In this document: positions 43,172 through 51,625 of the stretch, piece after piece
How positions within the stretch are numbered: position 1 is the stretch's first letter
Layout of the letters: every line of letters begins with the position of its first letter
Origin: Photorhabdus sp. CRCIA-P01
GTDB lineage: Bacteria; Pseudomonadota; Gammaproteobacteria; Enterobacterales; Enterobacteriaceae
NCBI RefSeq assembly: GCF_003545805.1
Contig: NZ_NMQR01000032.1
Location: forward strand, 1-53,625
Direction of reading: 5' to 3'
DNA length: 53,625 bases
Notes under the pieces: generated by a model
What the model was told of the DNA's origin: nothing
Database searches by the model: none
Seen by the model: the letters and a program-made list of their open reading frames with translations, nothing else
Position numbers and translations under genes: made by a program

Positions 43172-44217
43172 TGTGCTTCCTGCTTGCGTTGTTCACCGAG
43201 TGTCTGTTTGCGTTTTTGCTCGGTTGCTTCCCACTCTTCATAGGCAATGACGACTTTGGCAACCACCGGGTGACGGACAACATCATCACTGTGGAAAAAG
43301 TTGAAACTCAGCTCACCGACGCCTGATAGAACTTCAATGGCATGACGTAGGCCGGATTTCTGCCCACGGGGCAGGTCAATCTGCGTAACGTCACCGGTAA
43401 CAACCGCTTTGGAGTTGAAACCGATACGGGTCAGGAACATCTTCATTTGTTCGATGGTTGTGTTCTGGCTCTCATTCAGAATAATAAAAGCGTCGTTCAG
43501 GGTTCGTCCTCGCATATAAGCTAATGGGGCAACTTCAATAACGTTACGTTCGATCAGCTTCTCAACTTTTTCAAAACCTAGCATTTCAAACAACGCGTCG
43601 TAGAGTGGGCGCAAGTACGGATCCACTTTTTGGCTCAGGTCACCCGGTAGGAAACCCAATTTTTCGCCCGCTTCTACGGCCGGACGGGTTAGCAGGATAC
43701 GGCGAATCTCTTGTCGTTCCAGTGCATCAACCGCAGCAGCAACGGCCAGGTAAGTTTTTCCTGTGCCAGCAGGACCGATCCCGAATGTAATATCGTGGCT
43801 AAGAATATTGGCAATATACTGTGCCTGATTGGGCGTACGTGGTTTCACCATGCCGCGTTTGGTGCGAATATTAACGGATTTACCGTATTCGGGCATGCTC
43901 TCGGCGGTTTGCTCCAGAACCCGGCTCTCGGTAATTGCCAGATGAATCTGTTCTGGCTTGATATCAGGGATTACCCCACGGACAGGGGAAGTTTCCGCAT
44001 ATAAATGCCGTAGGATATTGGTGGCTGCGCTAATGCACAGCGGTTTACCCATCAGTTTAAAACGGTTATCACGACGGTTAATTTCAATACCTAGTCGGCG
44101 TTCAAGCTGCTTCAAATTATCATCAAACGGACCACACAGGCTCATTAGGCGCTGATTGTCGGCGGGTTCGAGGAAAATTTCCTGGGTTGCTATTTGTGAA
44201 TGAATTTGTTGAGTCAC
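43168..44217 (-). CDS. ybeZ: PhoH-like ATPase YbeZ
   Basis: YbeZ is a PhoH-family P-loop NTPase that partners YbeY in RNA metabolism. The 349 residues (E. coli 346) show Walker A GPAGTGKT at 148-155 and a region matching the Walker B, but the latter reads IILNESQN: residue 248 is Asn (codon AAT at 43474-43476) where the family usually has Asp. The rest of the domain is highly conserved ([20 protein letters not shown]). The start is GTG at 44217. It is 15 bases after miaB. Confidence 0.93.
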   Translation of the reverse strand: MTQQIHSQIATQEIFLEPADNQRLMSLCGPFDDNLKQLERRLGIEINRRDNRFKLMGKPLCISAATNILRHLYAETSPVRGVIPDIKPEQIHLAITESRVLEQTAESMPEYGKSVNIRTKRGMVKPRTPNQAQYIANILSHDITFGIGPAGTGKTYLAVAAAVDALERQEIRRILLTRPAVEAGEKLGFLPGDLSQKVDPYLRPLYDALFEMLGFEKVEKLIERNVIEVAPLAYMRGRTLNDAFIILNESQNTTIEQMKMFLTRIGFNSKAVVTGDVTQIDLPRGQKSGLRHAIEVLSGVGELSFNFFHSDDVVRHPVVAKVVIAYEEWEATEQKRKQTLGEQRKQEAQ

Positions 44218-44232
44218 TGATTATCTCTATAT

Positions 44233-45663
44233 TTAGGGCTGATAAGTGCCGACCCCGATTTCGTCTTCTTTACGGGTACGGGCTATAACGGACTCAGGTG
44301 ATTCGTGTATACGAAGATCCATTTGATCTTCGGTACGGATAACTTTACCGCGTAGTGAGTTGGCGTAGACATCAACAATTTCAACATCAACGAATTTGCC
44401 AATCATATCAGGCTGGCCTTCAAAGTTGACAACCCGATTGTTTTCGGTACGGCCAGAAAGCTCCATCACATTCTTACGGGAAGTTCCTTCAACCAGAATA
44501 CGTTGTACACTGCCCAATATAGCACGGCTGTAGCTCATAGCTTGTTGGTTGATACGTTGTTGTAACAGGTAAAGGCGCTGTTTTTTCTCTTCTTCACTGA
44601 CGTCATCAGGCAGATCGGCTGCCGGCGTTCCCGGACGAGCAGAATAGATGAAGCTGTAGCTCATGTCGAAATTGACATCAGCGATCAGTTTCATGGTTTT
44701 CTCGAAATCATCTTGGGTTTCACCTGGGAATCCGATAATGAAGTCAGAGCTTATCAAGATATCAGGGCGTGCTTTACGCAGTTTGCGGATAATGCTTTTA
44801 TACTCAAGAGCTGTATGTGCACGTTTCATCAACGTTAGAATACGGTCTGAGCCACTTTGCACCGGTAGATGCAGGAAGCTAACCAATTCCGGTGTATCTT
44901 CGTAAACGGCAATAATATCGTCCGTAAACTCAATTGGGTGGCTAGTCGTAAAGCGAATACGATCAATACCATCTATAGCCGCCACCAAACGAATTAACTC
45001 AGCGAAAGAGCAGATATCACCATCATAAGTGGCTCCCCGATAGGCGTTTACATTCTGACCGAGAAGGTTGACTTCACGTACGCCTTGAGCGGCAAGCTGA
45101 GCGATTTCAAACAGAACATCATCACATGGGCGGCTAACTTCTTCTCCGCGGGTATAAGGTACGACACAGAAAGTACAGTATTTGTTGCAACCTTCCATAA
45201 TAGAAACAAATGCAGACGGGCCTTCAGCACGCGGCTCAGGTAGACGGTCAAATTTCTCGATTTCCGGGAAGCTGATATCAACAACCGGGCTGCGGGTGCC
45301 TTTCACTTGGTTAATCATTTCAGGTAAACGGTGCAATGTTTGCGGCCCAAAAATAATATCTACACATTGAGCGCGCTGACGGATGAAATCCCCTTCCTGA
45401 GAGGCTACACAGCCCCCGACTCCAATGATGATATCTGGATTAGTATCTTTTAGGTGTTTCCAACGGCCTAATTGATGGAAAACCTTTTCCTGTGCTTTTT
45501 CGCGGATTGAACAGGTATTCAATAGTAAAATGTCTGCTTCTTCGGCGACATCGGTTAACTGATAACCGTGAGTACTTTCCAGCAGGTCGGCCATTTTAGA
45601 TGAATCATATTCATTCATCTGACAGCCCCAAGTTTTAATATACAGTTTTTTTATCGTCGACAT
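44233..45663 (-). CDS. miaB: tRNA-2-methylthio-N6-dimethylallyladenosine synthase MiaB
   Basis: MiaB is a radical-SAM methylthiotransferase modifying A37 of tRNAs that read UNN codons. The 476 residues (E. coli 474) show the N-terminal UPF0004 domain with cluster cysteines (first in [13 protein letters not shown]), the radical-SAM CNKYCTFC and a C-terminal TRAM domain. An in-frame ATG lies four codons upstream at 45675; neither start has a strong ribosome-binding site, and 45663 is nearer the family length. It diverges from ubiF. Confidence 0.94.
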   Translation of the reverse strand: MSTIKKLYIKTWGCQMNEYDSSKMADLLESTHGYQLTDVAEEADILLLNTCSIREKAQEKVFHQLGRWKHLKDTNPDIIIGVGGCVASQEGDFIRQRAQCVDIIFGPQTLHRLPEMINQVKGTRSPVVDISFPEIEKFDRLPEPRAEGPSAFVSIMEGCNKYCTFCVVPYTRGEEVSRPCDDVLFEIAQLAAQGVREVNLLGQNVNAYRGATYDGDICSFAELIRLVAAIDGIDRIRFTTSHPIEFTDDIIAVYEDTPELVSFLHLPVQSGSDRILTLMKRAHTALEYKSIIRKLRKARPDILISSDFIIGFPGETQDDFEKTMKLIADVNFDMSYSFIYSARPGTPAADLPDDVSEEEKKQRLYLLQQRINQQAMSYSRAILGSVQRILVEGTSRKNVMELSGRTENNRVVNFEGQPDMIGKFVDVEIVDVYANSLRGKVIRTEDQMDLRIHESPESVIARTRKEDEIGVGTYQP

Positions 45664-45852
45664 TTTCTTGTGCATCCGAGCTTTCTACCGTGCTGAAAGG
45701 TGTTATTACACGGCAAAAGCAATTGTGTATTAGGCATAAAGTTGTCGGATATTGTAGTCATTTGCAGGAGCAGTGACCAGACTGTTAAACAGGATATTCT
45801 CTACCGGAGAATTAAAAATTCGGTACACTGTACTAATCAATGGGTTAATAGC

Positions 45853-47043
45853 ATGACTGAGATGAATAATTCACAACAGATTTTTGATGTAGTGGTGGTC
45901 GGTGCTGGCATGATCGGCGCTGCAACAGCATTAGGGTTGGCACAGGAAGGTTGGACAGTTGCTTTATTGGATCATCAACCACCACAATCTTATGATATAC
46001 AGAGTCATCCTGATGTGCGTGTATCAGCAATCAGTTGTGCTTCTGTAGCTTTGTTCAAACAACTTGGCGCATGGGATGCAGTATTACAGATGCGCAGTGC
46101 GCCGTATCGTACATTAGAGACTTGGGAACAGAATGATTCTAATTTGGTGTTTGATGCACAAAGTCTAGAGTTGCCTGAGTTGGGCTATATGGTTGAAAAC
46201 CGTATCTTGCAACTGGCGCTGTGGCAGCAGTTTGAAAAATATCCCAATTTGACTTTGCTATGCCCGGCAGTATTGCAATCAATGCAGCGACAGAAAGTGG
46301 GCTGGTTAGTGACTCTGGTTGACGGAACGGAAATAGCTGCTCGTTTGATTGTCGGGGCTGATGGCGCTCGTTCCCAGGTTCGGCAAATGGCAGGAATTGG
46401 CAGTCGTGGCTGGCAGTACAGACAGTCTTGTATGTTGATCACGGTAAAAACAGAACAGCCACGGCAGGATATTACTTGGCAGCAATTTTTTCCTTCTGGC
46501 CCGAGAGCGTTTCTTCCACTGTTTGATCAATGGGCTTCGCTGGTGTGGTACGACAAACCGGCACGCATACGACAATTACAGGCAATGTCAATGGTTCAAC
46601 TTGAGCAGGAGATTTTTCAGGCATTTCCTGCGCGATTAGGTAAAGTGACTCCCGTGGCTGTTGGTTCATTTCCTTTGACTCGTCATCATGCTAACAGTTA
46701 TGTGCGTGAAGGATTAGTATTGTTGGGTGATGCGGCTCATACCATTAATCCACTGGCCGGGCAGGGGGTAAATCTTGGTTATCGGGATGTGAATACTCTG
46801 CTTGATGTTTTGGTGAAGGCGAGAGAATTAACAGAAAAGTGGGATTCATTGGAAGTATTGATGCGTTATCAGCGCCGCAGAATGCCGGATAACCTAACGA
46901 TGCAAGCTGGAATGGATCTATTTTACACCGTGTTCAGTAATGAGTTGCCGGGGCTGAAAGTCGCTCGTAATCTGGCGTTGATGGCAGCTCAACGGGCTGG
47001 CGTAATGAAAAAAGCGGCGCTTAAGTATGCATTGGGATTGTAA
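45853..47043 (+). CDS. ubiF: 3-demethoxyubiquinol 3-hydroxylase UbiF
   Basis: UbiF is the FAD monooxygenase that adds the last ring hydroxyl in ubiquinone synthesis. The 396 residues (E. coli 391) show the dinucleotide motif GAGMIG at 17-22, the second FAD motif GDAAHTINPLAGQGVNLGYRD, and the conserved VGADGARSQVR. The frame opens at 45700; the ATG at 45853 gives MTEMNNSQQIFDVVVVGAGM and fits the family. It is the only long + strand gene in this part and converges on the tRNA operon. Confidence 0.94.
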   Translation: MTEMNNSQQIFDVVVVGAGMIGAATALGLAQEGWTVALLDHQPPQSYDIQSHPDVRVSAISCASVALFKQLGAWDAVLQMRSAPYRTLETWEQNDSNLVFDAQSLELPELGYMVENRILQLALWQQFEKYPNLTLLCPAVLQSMQRQKVGWLVTLVDGTEIAARLIVGADGARSQVRQMAGIGSRGWQYRQSCMLITVKTEQPRQDITWQQFFPSGPRAFLPLFDQWASLVWYDKPARIRQLQAMSMVQLEQEIFQAFPARLGKVTPVAVGSFPLTRHHANSYVREGLVLLGDAAHTINPLAGQGVNLGYRDVNTLLDVLVKARELTEKWDSLEVLMRYQRRRMPDNLTMQAGMDLFYTVFSNELPGLKVARNLALMAAQRAGVMKKAALKYALGL

Positions 47044-47166
47044 CGTATAAATTGGTAGTGAATATCACAAACACGTCGTAAATCTATTTATGTTATGGCG
47101 TGGATAATTTGCTTTTTTTAATATGCGGCTAATTGACAAGAGAGAAAGGTAACACATTGATAAATA

Positions 47167-47241
47167 TGGCTGGGGTACCAGGATTCGAACCTGGGAATGC
47201 TGGAATCAGAATCCAGTGCCTTACCGCTTGGCGATACCCCA
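47167..47241 (-). tRNA. glnV: tRNA-Gln (CUG)
   Basis: 75 bases, minus strand, with encoded CCA. The anticodon loop TTCTGAT gives CUG, paired arms CTGGA / TCCAG. The body starts TGGGGTATCGCCAAGCGG. It is the last gene of the six-tRNA cluster. Confidence 0.95.
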
Positions 47242-47246
47242 ATGAA

Positions 47247-47323
47247 TGGTGGCTACGACGGGAATCGAACCTGTGACCCCAGCATTATGAGTGCTGTGCT
47301 CTAACCAGCTGAGCTACGTAGCC
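47247..47323 (-). tRNA. metU: tRNA-Met (CAU), elongator
   Basis: 77 bases, starting GGCTACGTAGCTCAGCTGG, anticodon CAU in CTCATAA, encoded CCA. Sequence matches the elongator, not the initiator. It is identical to the copy at 47699. Confidence 0.95.
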
Positions 47324-47378
47324 TTTTTTTGATGCGAGAAAATTTATTAGAAAATACCAATGATCACCAGCCAGTCAA

Positions 47379-47453
47379 TGGCTGGGGTACCAGGATTCGA
47401 ACCTGGGTATGCCAGGATCAAAACCTGGTGCCTTACCGCTTGGCGATACCCCA
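47379..47453 (-). tRNA. glnW: tRNA-Gln (UUG)
   Basis: 75 bases with encoded CCA. The anticodon loop TTTTGAT gives UUG. It is identical to the copy at 47506, so recent duplication or gene conversion is likely. Confidence 0.95.
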
Positions 47454-47505
47454 ACTGAAAGTGGTCACTGTGCAACATGTTGTCGGAATTGTGCTATCAG
47501 AATTA

Positions 47506-47580
47506 TGGCTGGGGTACCAGGATTCGAACCTGGGTATGCCAGGATCAAAACCTGGTGCCTTACCGCTTGGCGATACCCCA
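47506..47580 (-). tRNA. glnU: tRNA-Gln (UUG), second copy
   Basis: 75 bases, same sequence as the gene at 47379-47453, anticodon UUG, encoded CCA. The spacer to the next copy is 52 bases. Confidence 0.95.
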
Positions 47581-47608
47581 TCTGAATAACGACAACTCGA
47601 TGAATGAA

Positions 47609-47693
47609 TGGTGCGGGAGGCGAGACTTGAACTCGCACACCTTGCGGCGCCAGAACCTAAATCTGGTGCGTCTACCAATTTCGCCACTCCCGC
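47609..47693 (-). tRNA. leuW: tRNA-Leu (UAG)
   Basis: 85 bases with a long variable arm, starting GCGGGAGTGGCGAAATTGG; the anticodon loop contains TTTAGGT (UAG). Encoded CCA. The position is the same as leuW in the E. coli metT operon. Confidence 0.95.
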
Positions 47694-47698
47694 AAAGA

Positions 47699-47775
47699 TG
47701 GTGGCTACGACGGGAATCGAACCTGTGACCCCAGCATTATGAGTGCTGTGCTCTAACCAGCTGAGCTACGTAGCC
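47699..47775 (-). tRNA. metT: tRNA-Met (CAU), elongator, first copy
   Basis: 77 bases, anticodon CAU, encoded CCA. It is the first gene of the cluster, 28 bases after the -10 box of a strong promoter. Confidence 0.95.
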
Positions 47776-47813
47776 ATCTTTTTTGCATTACCTTCATCGG
47801 CGTTGCGGGGCGC

Positions 47814-47842
47814 ATTATGCGTATATCAGCTAAATGCGTCAA
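47814..47842 (-). promoter_or_regulatory. Promoter of the tRNA operon
   Basis: On the minus strand TTGACG (47842-47837) and CATAAT (47819-47814) are 17 bases apart. A GC-rich stretch (GCGCCCCGC) directly follows the -10 box, the discriminator pattern of stringently controlled stable-RNA promoters. Confidence 0.85.
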
Positions 47843-47926
47843 CTGCTTTTTTCTCGAAATCTGTTTAAAGTCGCTTGTTTGTTTGGCATATAAGCATTTT
47901 GCTGACAAAATCAACAAAAAATAACA

Positions 47927-49150
47927 TTACCTTTCGAGTAAGTGTTGTAACAGAACACCATTAAGCATAGCACGTTTAGTCAGAGCGAAGGCGCCAATAG
48001 CAGAACAGTGGACTAATTCAGAAACAACGATCGGCAGATCTTGACGAAATTCTTTCAGAACCTGAGAGTTGATACAGCTTTGAATAGCGGGTAAGAGCAC
48101 TTTCTGAGCTTCAGTAATTTCTCCCGCCAGAACAACTTTCTGTGGATTAAATAAATTAATCGCGATAGAGATAGCTTTACCGAGGTAATGGCCGACACTT
48201 TTTATCACTTCAGATGCTAATGGATCATTTTGATTAGCGGCTTGGCAGATAGCTCTGATATTGCAATTATTCAATGTTAACTGGCTTGGAAAACCTTGTT
48301 TTAATTGATGCTGAACTCGCGCTTCTATTGCTGAGTTAGCGGCAATAGTTTCCAGGCAGCCAAAATTGCCACAGTGACAACGTTCACCGAGTGGATCAAT
48401 TTGAATATGACCAATTTCACCTAAGTTTCCTCTATTATTGAGAAGTATCTGGTTATTGATAATCACCCCGGCACCGGTACCCCGATGGATACGTACCAGT
48501 ATTGAGTCTTCACAATCACGGGTGGCGCCGAAATAGTGTTCAGCCAATGCCAAACTGCGAATATCATGACCAACAAAACAGGTAATGTTGAAATGCTTTT
48601 TCAAATTATCGACCAGAGTCCAGTGAGTCACTTTAATATGAGGCATATAACGGACGATGCCGGTGTCTGGGTCAACTAATCCGGGCAGGATAACTGCAAT
48701 GGCGATGAGTTCGCGGATCCTTTGTTGATTTTGTTGAATAAAGTTTTCTATTGCGTTGATAAGCTGGTTTTCAACTTTTTGCTGAGTTGCTTCAGGCAGT
48801 GGATAATGTTCTTCAACCAATGCCTTACCACTCATGTCATAGAGAGCAAGAGTAGCATCATGACGGCCAAGGCGGACACCAATAGTATGGAAGTGACGAT
48901 TTTCCGTAACGATGGAAATGGCGCGGCGGCCTCCGGTAGAAGCTTGTTGATCGACTTCTTTAATCAAGCCACGTTCAAGTAATTGACGAGTAATTTTAGT
49001 CACACTGGCTGGCGCCAGTTGACTTTGCTCAGCAATTTGAATGCGAGAGATTGGCCCTTTCTGATCAATCAACCGATATACCACAGCCCCGTTAAGTTGC
49101 TTTACAAGGTCAATATTACCAATTTGTTTTTGTGTGTTGTTATAACTCAT
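47927..49150 (-). CDS. nagC: N-acetylglucosamine repressor NagC (ROK family)
   Basis: NagC represses the nag genes and is released by GlcNAc-6-phosphate. The 407 residues (E. coli 406) have an N-terminal helix-turn-helix (about 33-65, SRIQIAEQSQLAPASVTKIT), a ROK domain and the zinc site CHCGNFGCLE. The ATG at 49150 lies 15 bases after nagA. In E. coli umpH (nagD) and asnB follow; here the tRNA operon promoter follows at once. Confidence 0.95.
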   Translation of the reverse strand: MSYNNTQKQIGNIDLVKQLNGAVVYRLIDQKGPISRIQIAEQSQLAPASVTKITRQLLERGLIKEVDQQASTGGRRAISIVTENRHFHTIGVRLGRHDATLALYDMSGKALVEEHYPLPEATQQKVENQLINAIENFIQQNQQRIRELIAIAVILPGLVDPDTGIVRYMPHIKVTHWTLVDNLKKHFNITCFVGHDIRSLALAEHYFGATRDCEDSILVRIHRGTGAGVIINNQILLNNRGNLGEIGHIQIDPLGERCHCGNFGCLETIAANSAIEARVQHQLKQGFPSQLTLNNCNIRAICQAANQNDPLASEVIKSVGHYLGKAISIAINLFNPQKVVLAGEITEAQKVLLPAIQSCINSQVLKEFRQDLPIVVSELVHCSAIGAFALTKRAMLNGVLLQHLLER

Positions 49151-49165
49151 CAGTTATTTCGTCCG

Positions 49166-50326
49166 TCAAAGTTCAGTTTCTTTTCCGTTAATGATGGTCT
49201 TGCAGATTTTAAAGTCGTGATTGAAAACACAGAGGTTAGCGATTTTCCCGGTTTCAACAGTGCCAAGATATTTATCAACACCAATAGCGCGGGCAGGGTA
49301 AAGAGTTGCCATCCTCAGTGCTTCATCCAGTGCAATACCAACATGTTCAACGCTATTTTTAACGGCATCTATCATAGTGAGAGAGGAGCCACTTAGAACG
49401 CCGTTTTTATCAACACATAATCCGTTGCGATAGTATATGGTCTTACCTGCAAAGGTGAAATGTTCCATTTTACTGATGGCAGGATCGAGCCCTGCTGGGA
49501 CTGTCGCATCCGTTACCAAAATTAATTTATCGTTTTTCAAACGCTTAGTATTACGAATATTTGGCCATGAAACGTGCAACCCATCAGCGATGATTCCAGC
49601 ATAGATTTCGGGTGTATCAAAGATAGCGCCAATCAAGCCGGGTTGGCGGCCTGAAATAGTTGGCATGGCATTATAAAGGTGGGTTGAGATAGTAATTCCG
49701 TTTTGGAATCCCTGTCGGGCCTCTTCATAACTGGCATTTGAATGACCGGCGGAAACAACAATACCGGCTTCTACCAACTGCTGAATATATTTTTGCTCAA
49801 CCATTTCCGGTGCGAGGGTCAACTTAGTGATGACATCAGCGTTATCGCACAGGAAATTTATCATTCCAGATGTAGGCTTACGGATAAGCTCTGGATTATG
49901 AGTGCCTTTTTTTACCGGGTTGAGATAAGGTCCTTCCAGATGCAAACCTAAAGCCTGATGCTGATTATGCTTAAGATAAGTGCGCATTACCTCAACAGAG
50001 GTCATCATCAATTCGTCCGTGCTGGTAATCAGAGTCGGCAAATAGCTGGTGCAGCCAGAGCGTTCATTGGTTCTTTGCATGATATCCAGCGTTTTTTCTG
50101 AAATGTTTTTCAACTGATCGTTGAACTGAACACCACCACAGCCATTAACTTGCAAATCAATAAAGCCGGGACAAAGCACTGCACCATTCAGATCGCGCGT
50201 GACAATATCTTTTGGTAAATTTTGTATTGAGCAAACACTTTTGATTAAGCCGTCTGCAATTATAACGGCATGCTCATCTAGTCTGTCGTGACCGGTATAG
50301 ATAATGCAGTTGGTTAAAGCATACAT
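49166..50326 (-). CDS. nagA: N-acetylglucosamine-6-phosphate deacetylase NagA
   Basis: NagA removes acetate from GlcNAc-6-phosphate to give glucosamine-6-phosphate. The 386 residues (E. coli 382) show the amidohydrolase motifs [16 protein letters not shown] (metal-binding Glu), [11 protein letters not shown] and HLYNAMP (metal His residues), and the catalytic Asp in [10 protein letters not shown]. It lies between nagB and nagC in the same direction. Confidence 0.95.
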   Translation of the reverse strand: MYALTNCIIYTGHDRLDEHAVIIADGLIKSVCSIQNLPKDIVTRDLNGAVLCPGFIDLQVNGCGGVQFNDQLKNISEKTLDIMQRTNERSGCTSYLPTLITSTDELMMTSVEVMRTYLKHNQHQALGLHLEGPYLNPVKKGTHNPELIRKPTSGMINFLCDNADVITKLTLAPEMVEQKYIQQLVEAGIVVSAGHSNASYEEARQGFQNGITISTHLYNAMPTISGRQPGLIGAIFDTPEIYAGIIADGLHVSWPNIRNTKRLKNDKLILVTDATVPAGLDPAISKMEHFTFAGKTIYYRNGLCVDKNGVLSGSSLTMIDAVKNSVEHVGIALDEALRMATLYPARAIGVDKYLGTVETGKIANLCVFNHDFKICKTIINGKETEL

Positions 50327-50410
50327 CTTAGCCTCCTATGGGATCGGGAGATGATGATTGAAGATAATGACGGTAATCAGCCTGGGAGAGGCATCAGGCT
50401 GCATGGATTC

Positions 50411-51223
50411 TTATTTTTTGCTGGCGAATTCGCCGATAATATCTGCTTCCAGTTGATGGAAGTATTTGACTGTTTTTACCTTCAATTCCATTGTTGCAGG
50501 TTCGTCACAGACAATGATGGATTTAGGATGCATTTGCAGACAGCTTATGGTCCACATATGGTTAACATTGCCTTCAATTGCCGCCTGAATGGCTTGGGCC
50601 TTATTTAGACCCGTTGCAAGGATCATGATTTCTTCTGCATCCATTAACGTGCCTACACCTACGGTCAGGGCGTATTTAGGCACCTGATTAATATCATTAT
50701 CGAAGAAGCGGGAGTTAGCTGTGCGGGTTTCTACGGTAAGTGTTTTAATGCGTGTACGGGAAGTCAGGGATGATGCGGGTTCATTGAAAGCAATATGACC
50801 GTCATTGCCGACGCCCCCCATAAATAGATGAATCTGACCATAAGACTTAATTTTGTCTTCATAACGTTGACATTCCGCTTCGACATCAGAGGCATTACCA
50901 TTAAGTAGATTGATATTTTCTTTTTGAATATCAATATGATCAAAGAAATTCTGGTACATAAACCCATGGTAGCTTTGTGGATGATTTTCGGCGATGCCAA
51001 CATATTCATCCATATTGAATGTCACGACATGTTTAAAACTAACTTTCCCTGCTTTATGCAAAGCAATTAATTCTTTGTAAGTTGCCAGTGGTGTACTGCC
51101 GGTTGGTAGCCCCAAAATAAAAGGGTGCTCGGCGGTGGGGTTAAATGTATTGATTTTACTAACGATATAGTGTGCGGACCATTTACCAACATCACTTGCA
51201 TTCGTTAGGGGGATCAGTCTCAT
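50411..51223 (-). CDS. nagB: Glucosamine-6-phosphate deaminase NagB
   Basis: NagB turns glucosamine-6-phosphate into fructose-6-phosphate and ammonia. The 270 residues (E. coli 266) show [16 protein letters not shown], the catalytic Asp in FNMDEYVGI and the general-base region [15 protein letters not shown]. It is the first gene of nagB-nagA-nagC; a 400-base region with an ERIC element separates it from nagE upstream. Confidence 0.96.
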   Translation of the reverse strand: MRLIPLTNASDVGKWSAHYIVSKINTFNPTAEHPFILGLPTGSTPLATYKELIALHKAGKVSFKHVVTFNMDEYVGIAENHPQSYHGFMYQNFFDHIDIQKENINLLNGNASDVEAECQRYEDKIKSYGQIHLFMGGVGNDGHIAFNEPASSLTSRTRIKTLTVETRTANSRFFDNDINQVPKYALTVGVGTLMDAEEIMILATGLNKAQAIQAAIEGNVNHMWTISCLQMHPKSIIVCDEPATMELKVKTVKYFHQLEADIIGEFASKK

Positions 51224-51299
51224 AAATGCCTCTTAAAACAAGAAATTATAGCAGTTGGATAAATTAGCTGATTAACTAATCTTCTTATCGTGTGAATAC

Positions 51300-51426
51300 T
51301 ATACCCGTCATCTTTCAAGTTGCCTCTTTGTTGGCTGCACTCGCTCACCCCGGTCACATAGTTATCTATGCTCCCGGGGATTCACTCCCTTGCCGTCGCG
51401 ATGTATCTTGAAATCCATAGGGTATA
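51300..51426. repeat. ERIC element (127 bp)
   Basis: The 127 bases start TATACCCGTCATC and end AGGGTATA, inverted ends. The core CTCGCTCACCCCGGTCAC and CTCCCGGGGATTCACTCC matches the ERIC palindrome of enterobacteria, and the length equals the standard ERIC unit. It lies 77 bases before the nagB start, between nagE and nagB. Confidence 0.88.
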
Positions 51427-51472
51427 AATCATTTTTATGAGCAGAGATATGCTGTACGTCAAAGATATTTTT

Positions 51473-51489
51473 TATCTTAAAATAAGATA
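51473..51489. promoter_or_regulatory. Palindrome upstream of nagB
   Basis: TATCTTA-AAA-TAAGATA is a perfect 7-bp inverted repeat, with further pairing of flanking TATTTTTT and CAAAAAATA after a short offset. It may be an operator; the factor is unknown. Confidence 0.4.
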
Positions 51490-51558
51490 CAAAAAATAGC
51501 CAGGAAATTAATGGAGGAAGTGATGGATTTTACGGTTTTTGTCACTTATTAAGTCATC

Positions 51559-51579
51559 TTATTTTTGCAAGAAAAATAA
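51559..51579. promoter_or_regulatory. Candidate NagC operator, nagE-nagB gap
   Basis: TTATTTTT-GCAAG-AAAAATAA is a perfect 8-bp inverted repeat. The same half-sites with a different 5-base centre occur upstream of nagE at 53224-53244. NagC sites in E. coli are AT-rich palindromes in this region; assignment here is inferred. It overlaps the T-run of the nagE terminator. Confidence 0.5.
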
Positions 51580-51606
51580 AAGGGAACGAGAGATGAGTTC
51601 CCTTTT
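51567..51606 (-). terminator. Rho-independent terminator of nagE
   Basis: On the minus strand AAAAGGGAAC and GTTCCCTTTT (10 bp, 9-base loop) are followed by ATTTTTC. It lies 20 bases after the nagE stop, so nagE ends here and is not read into nagB by default. Confidence 0.85.
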
Positions 51607-51625
51607 AAGTTCGAGGTGTTTTTAG

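Noticed and set aside
47329-47728. Several repeated short frames containing WGTRIRTWVCQDQNLV
   Set aside because: They are translations of the tandem tRNA genes; the repeats come from tRNA duplication.
47167-47775. Evenly spaced repeats resembling a CRISPR array
   Set aside because: The repeated units fold as tRNA-Gln and tRNA-Met genes with encoded CCA ends, and spacers vary in length.
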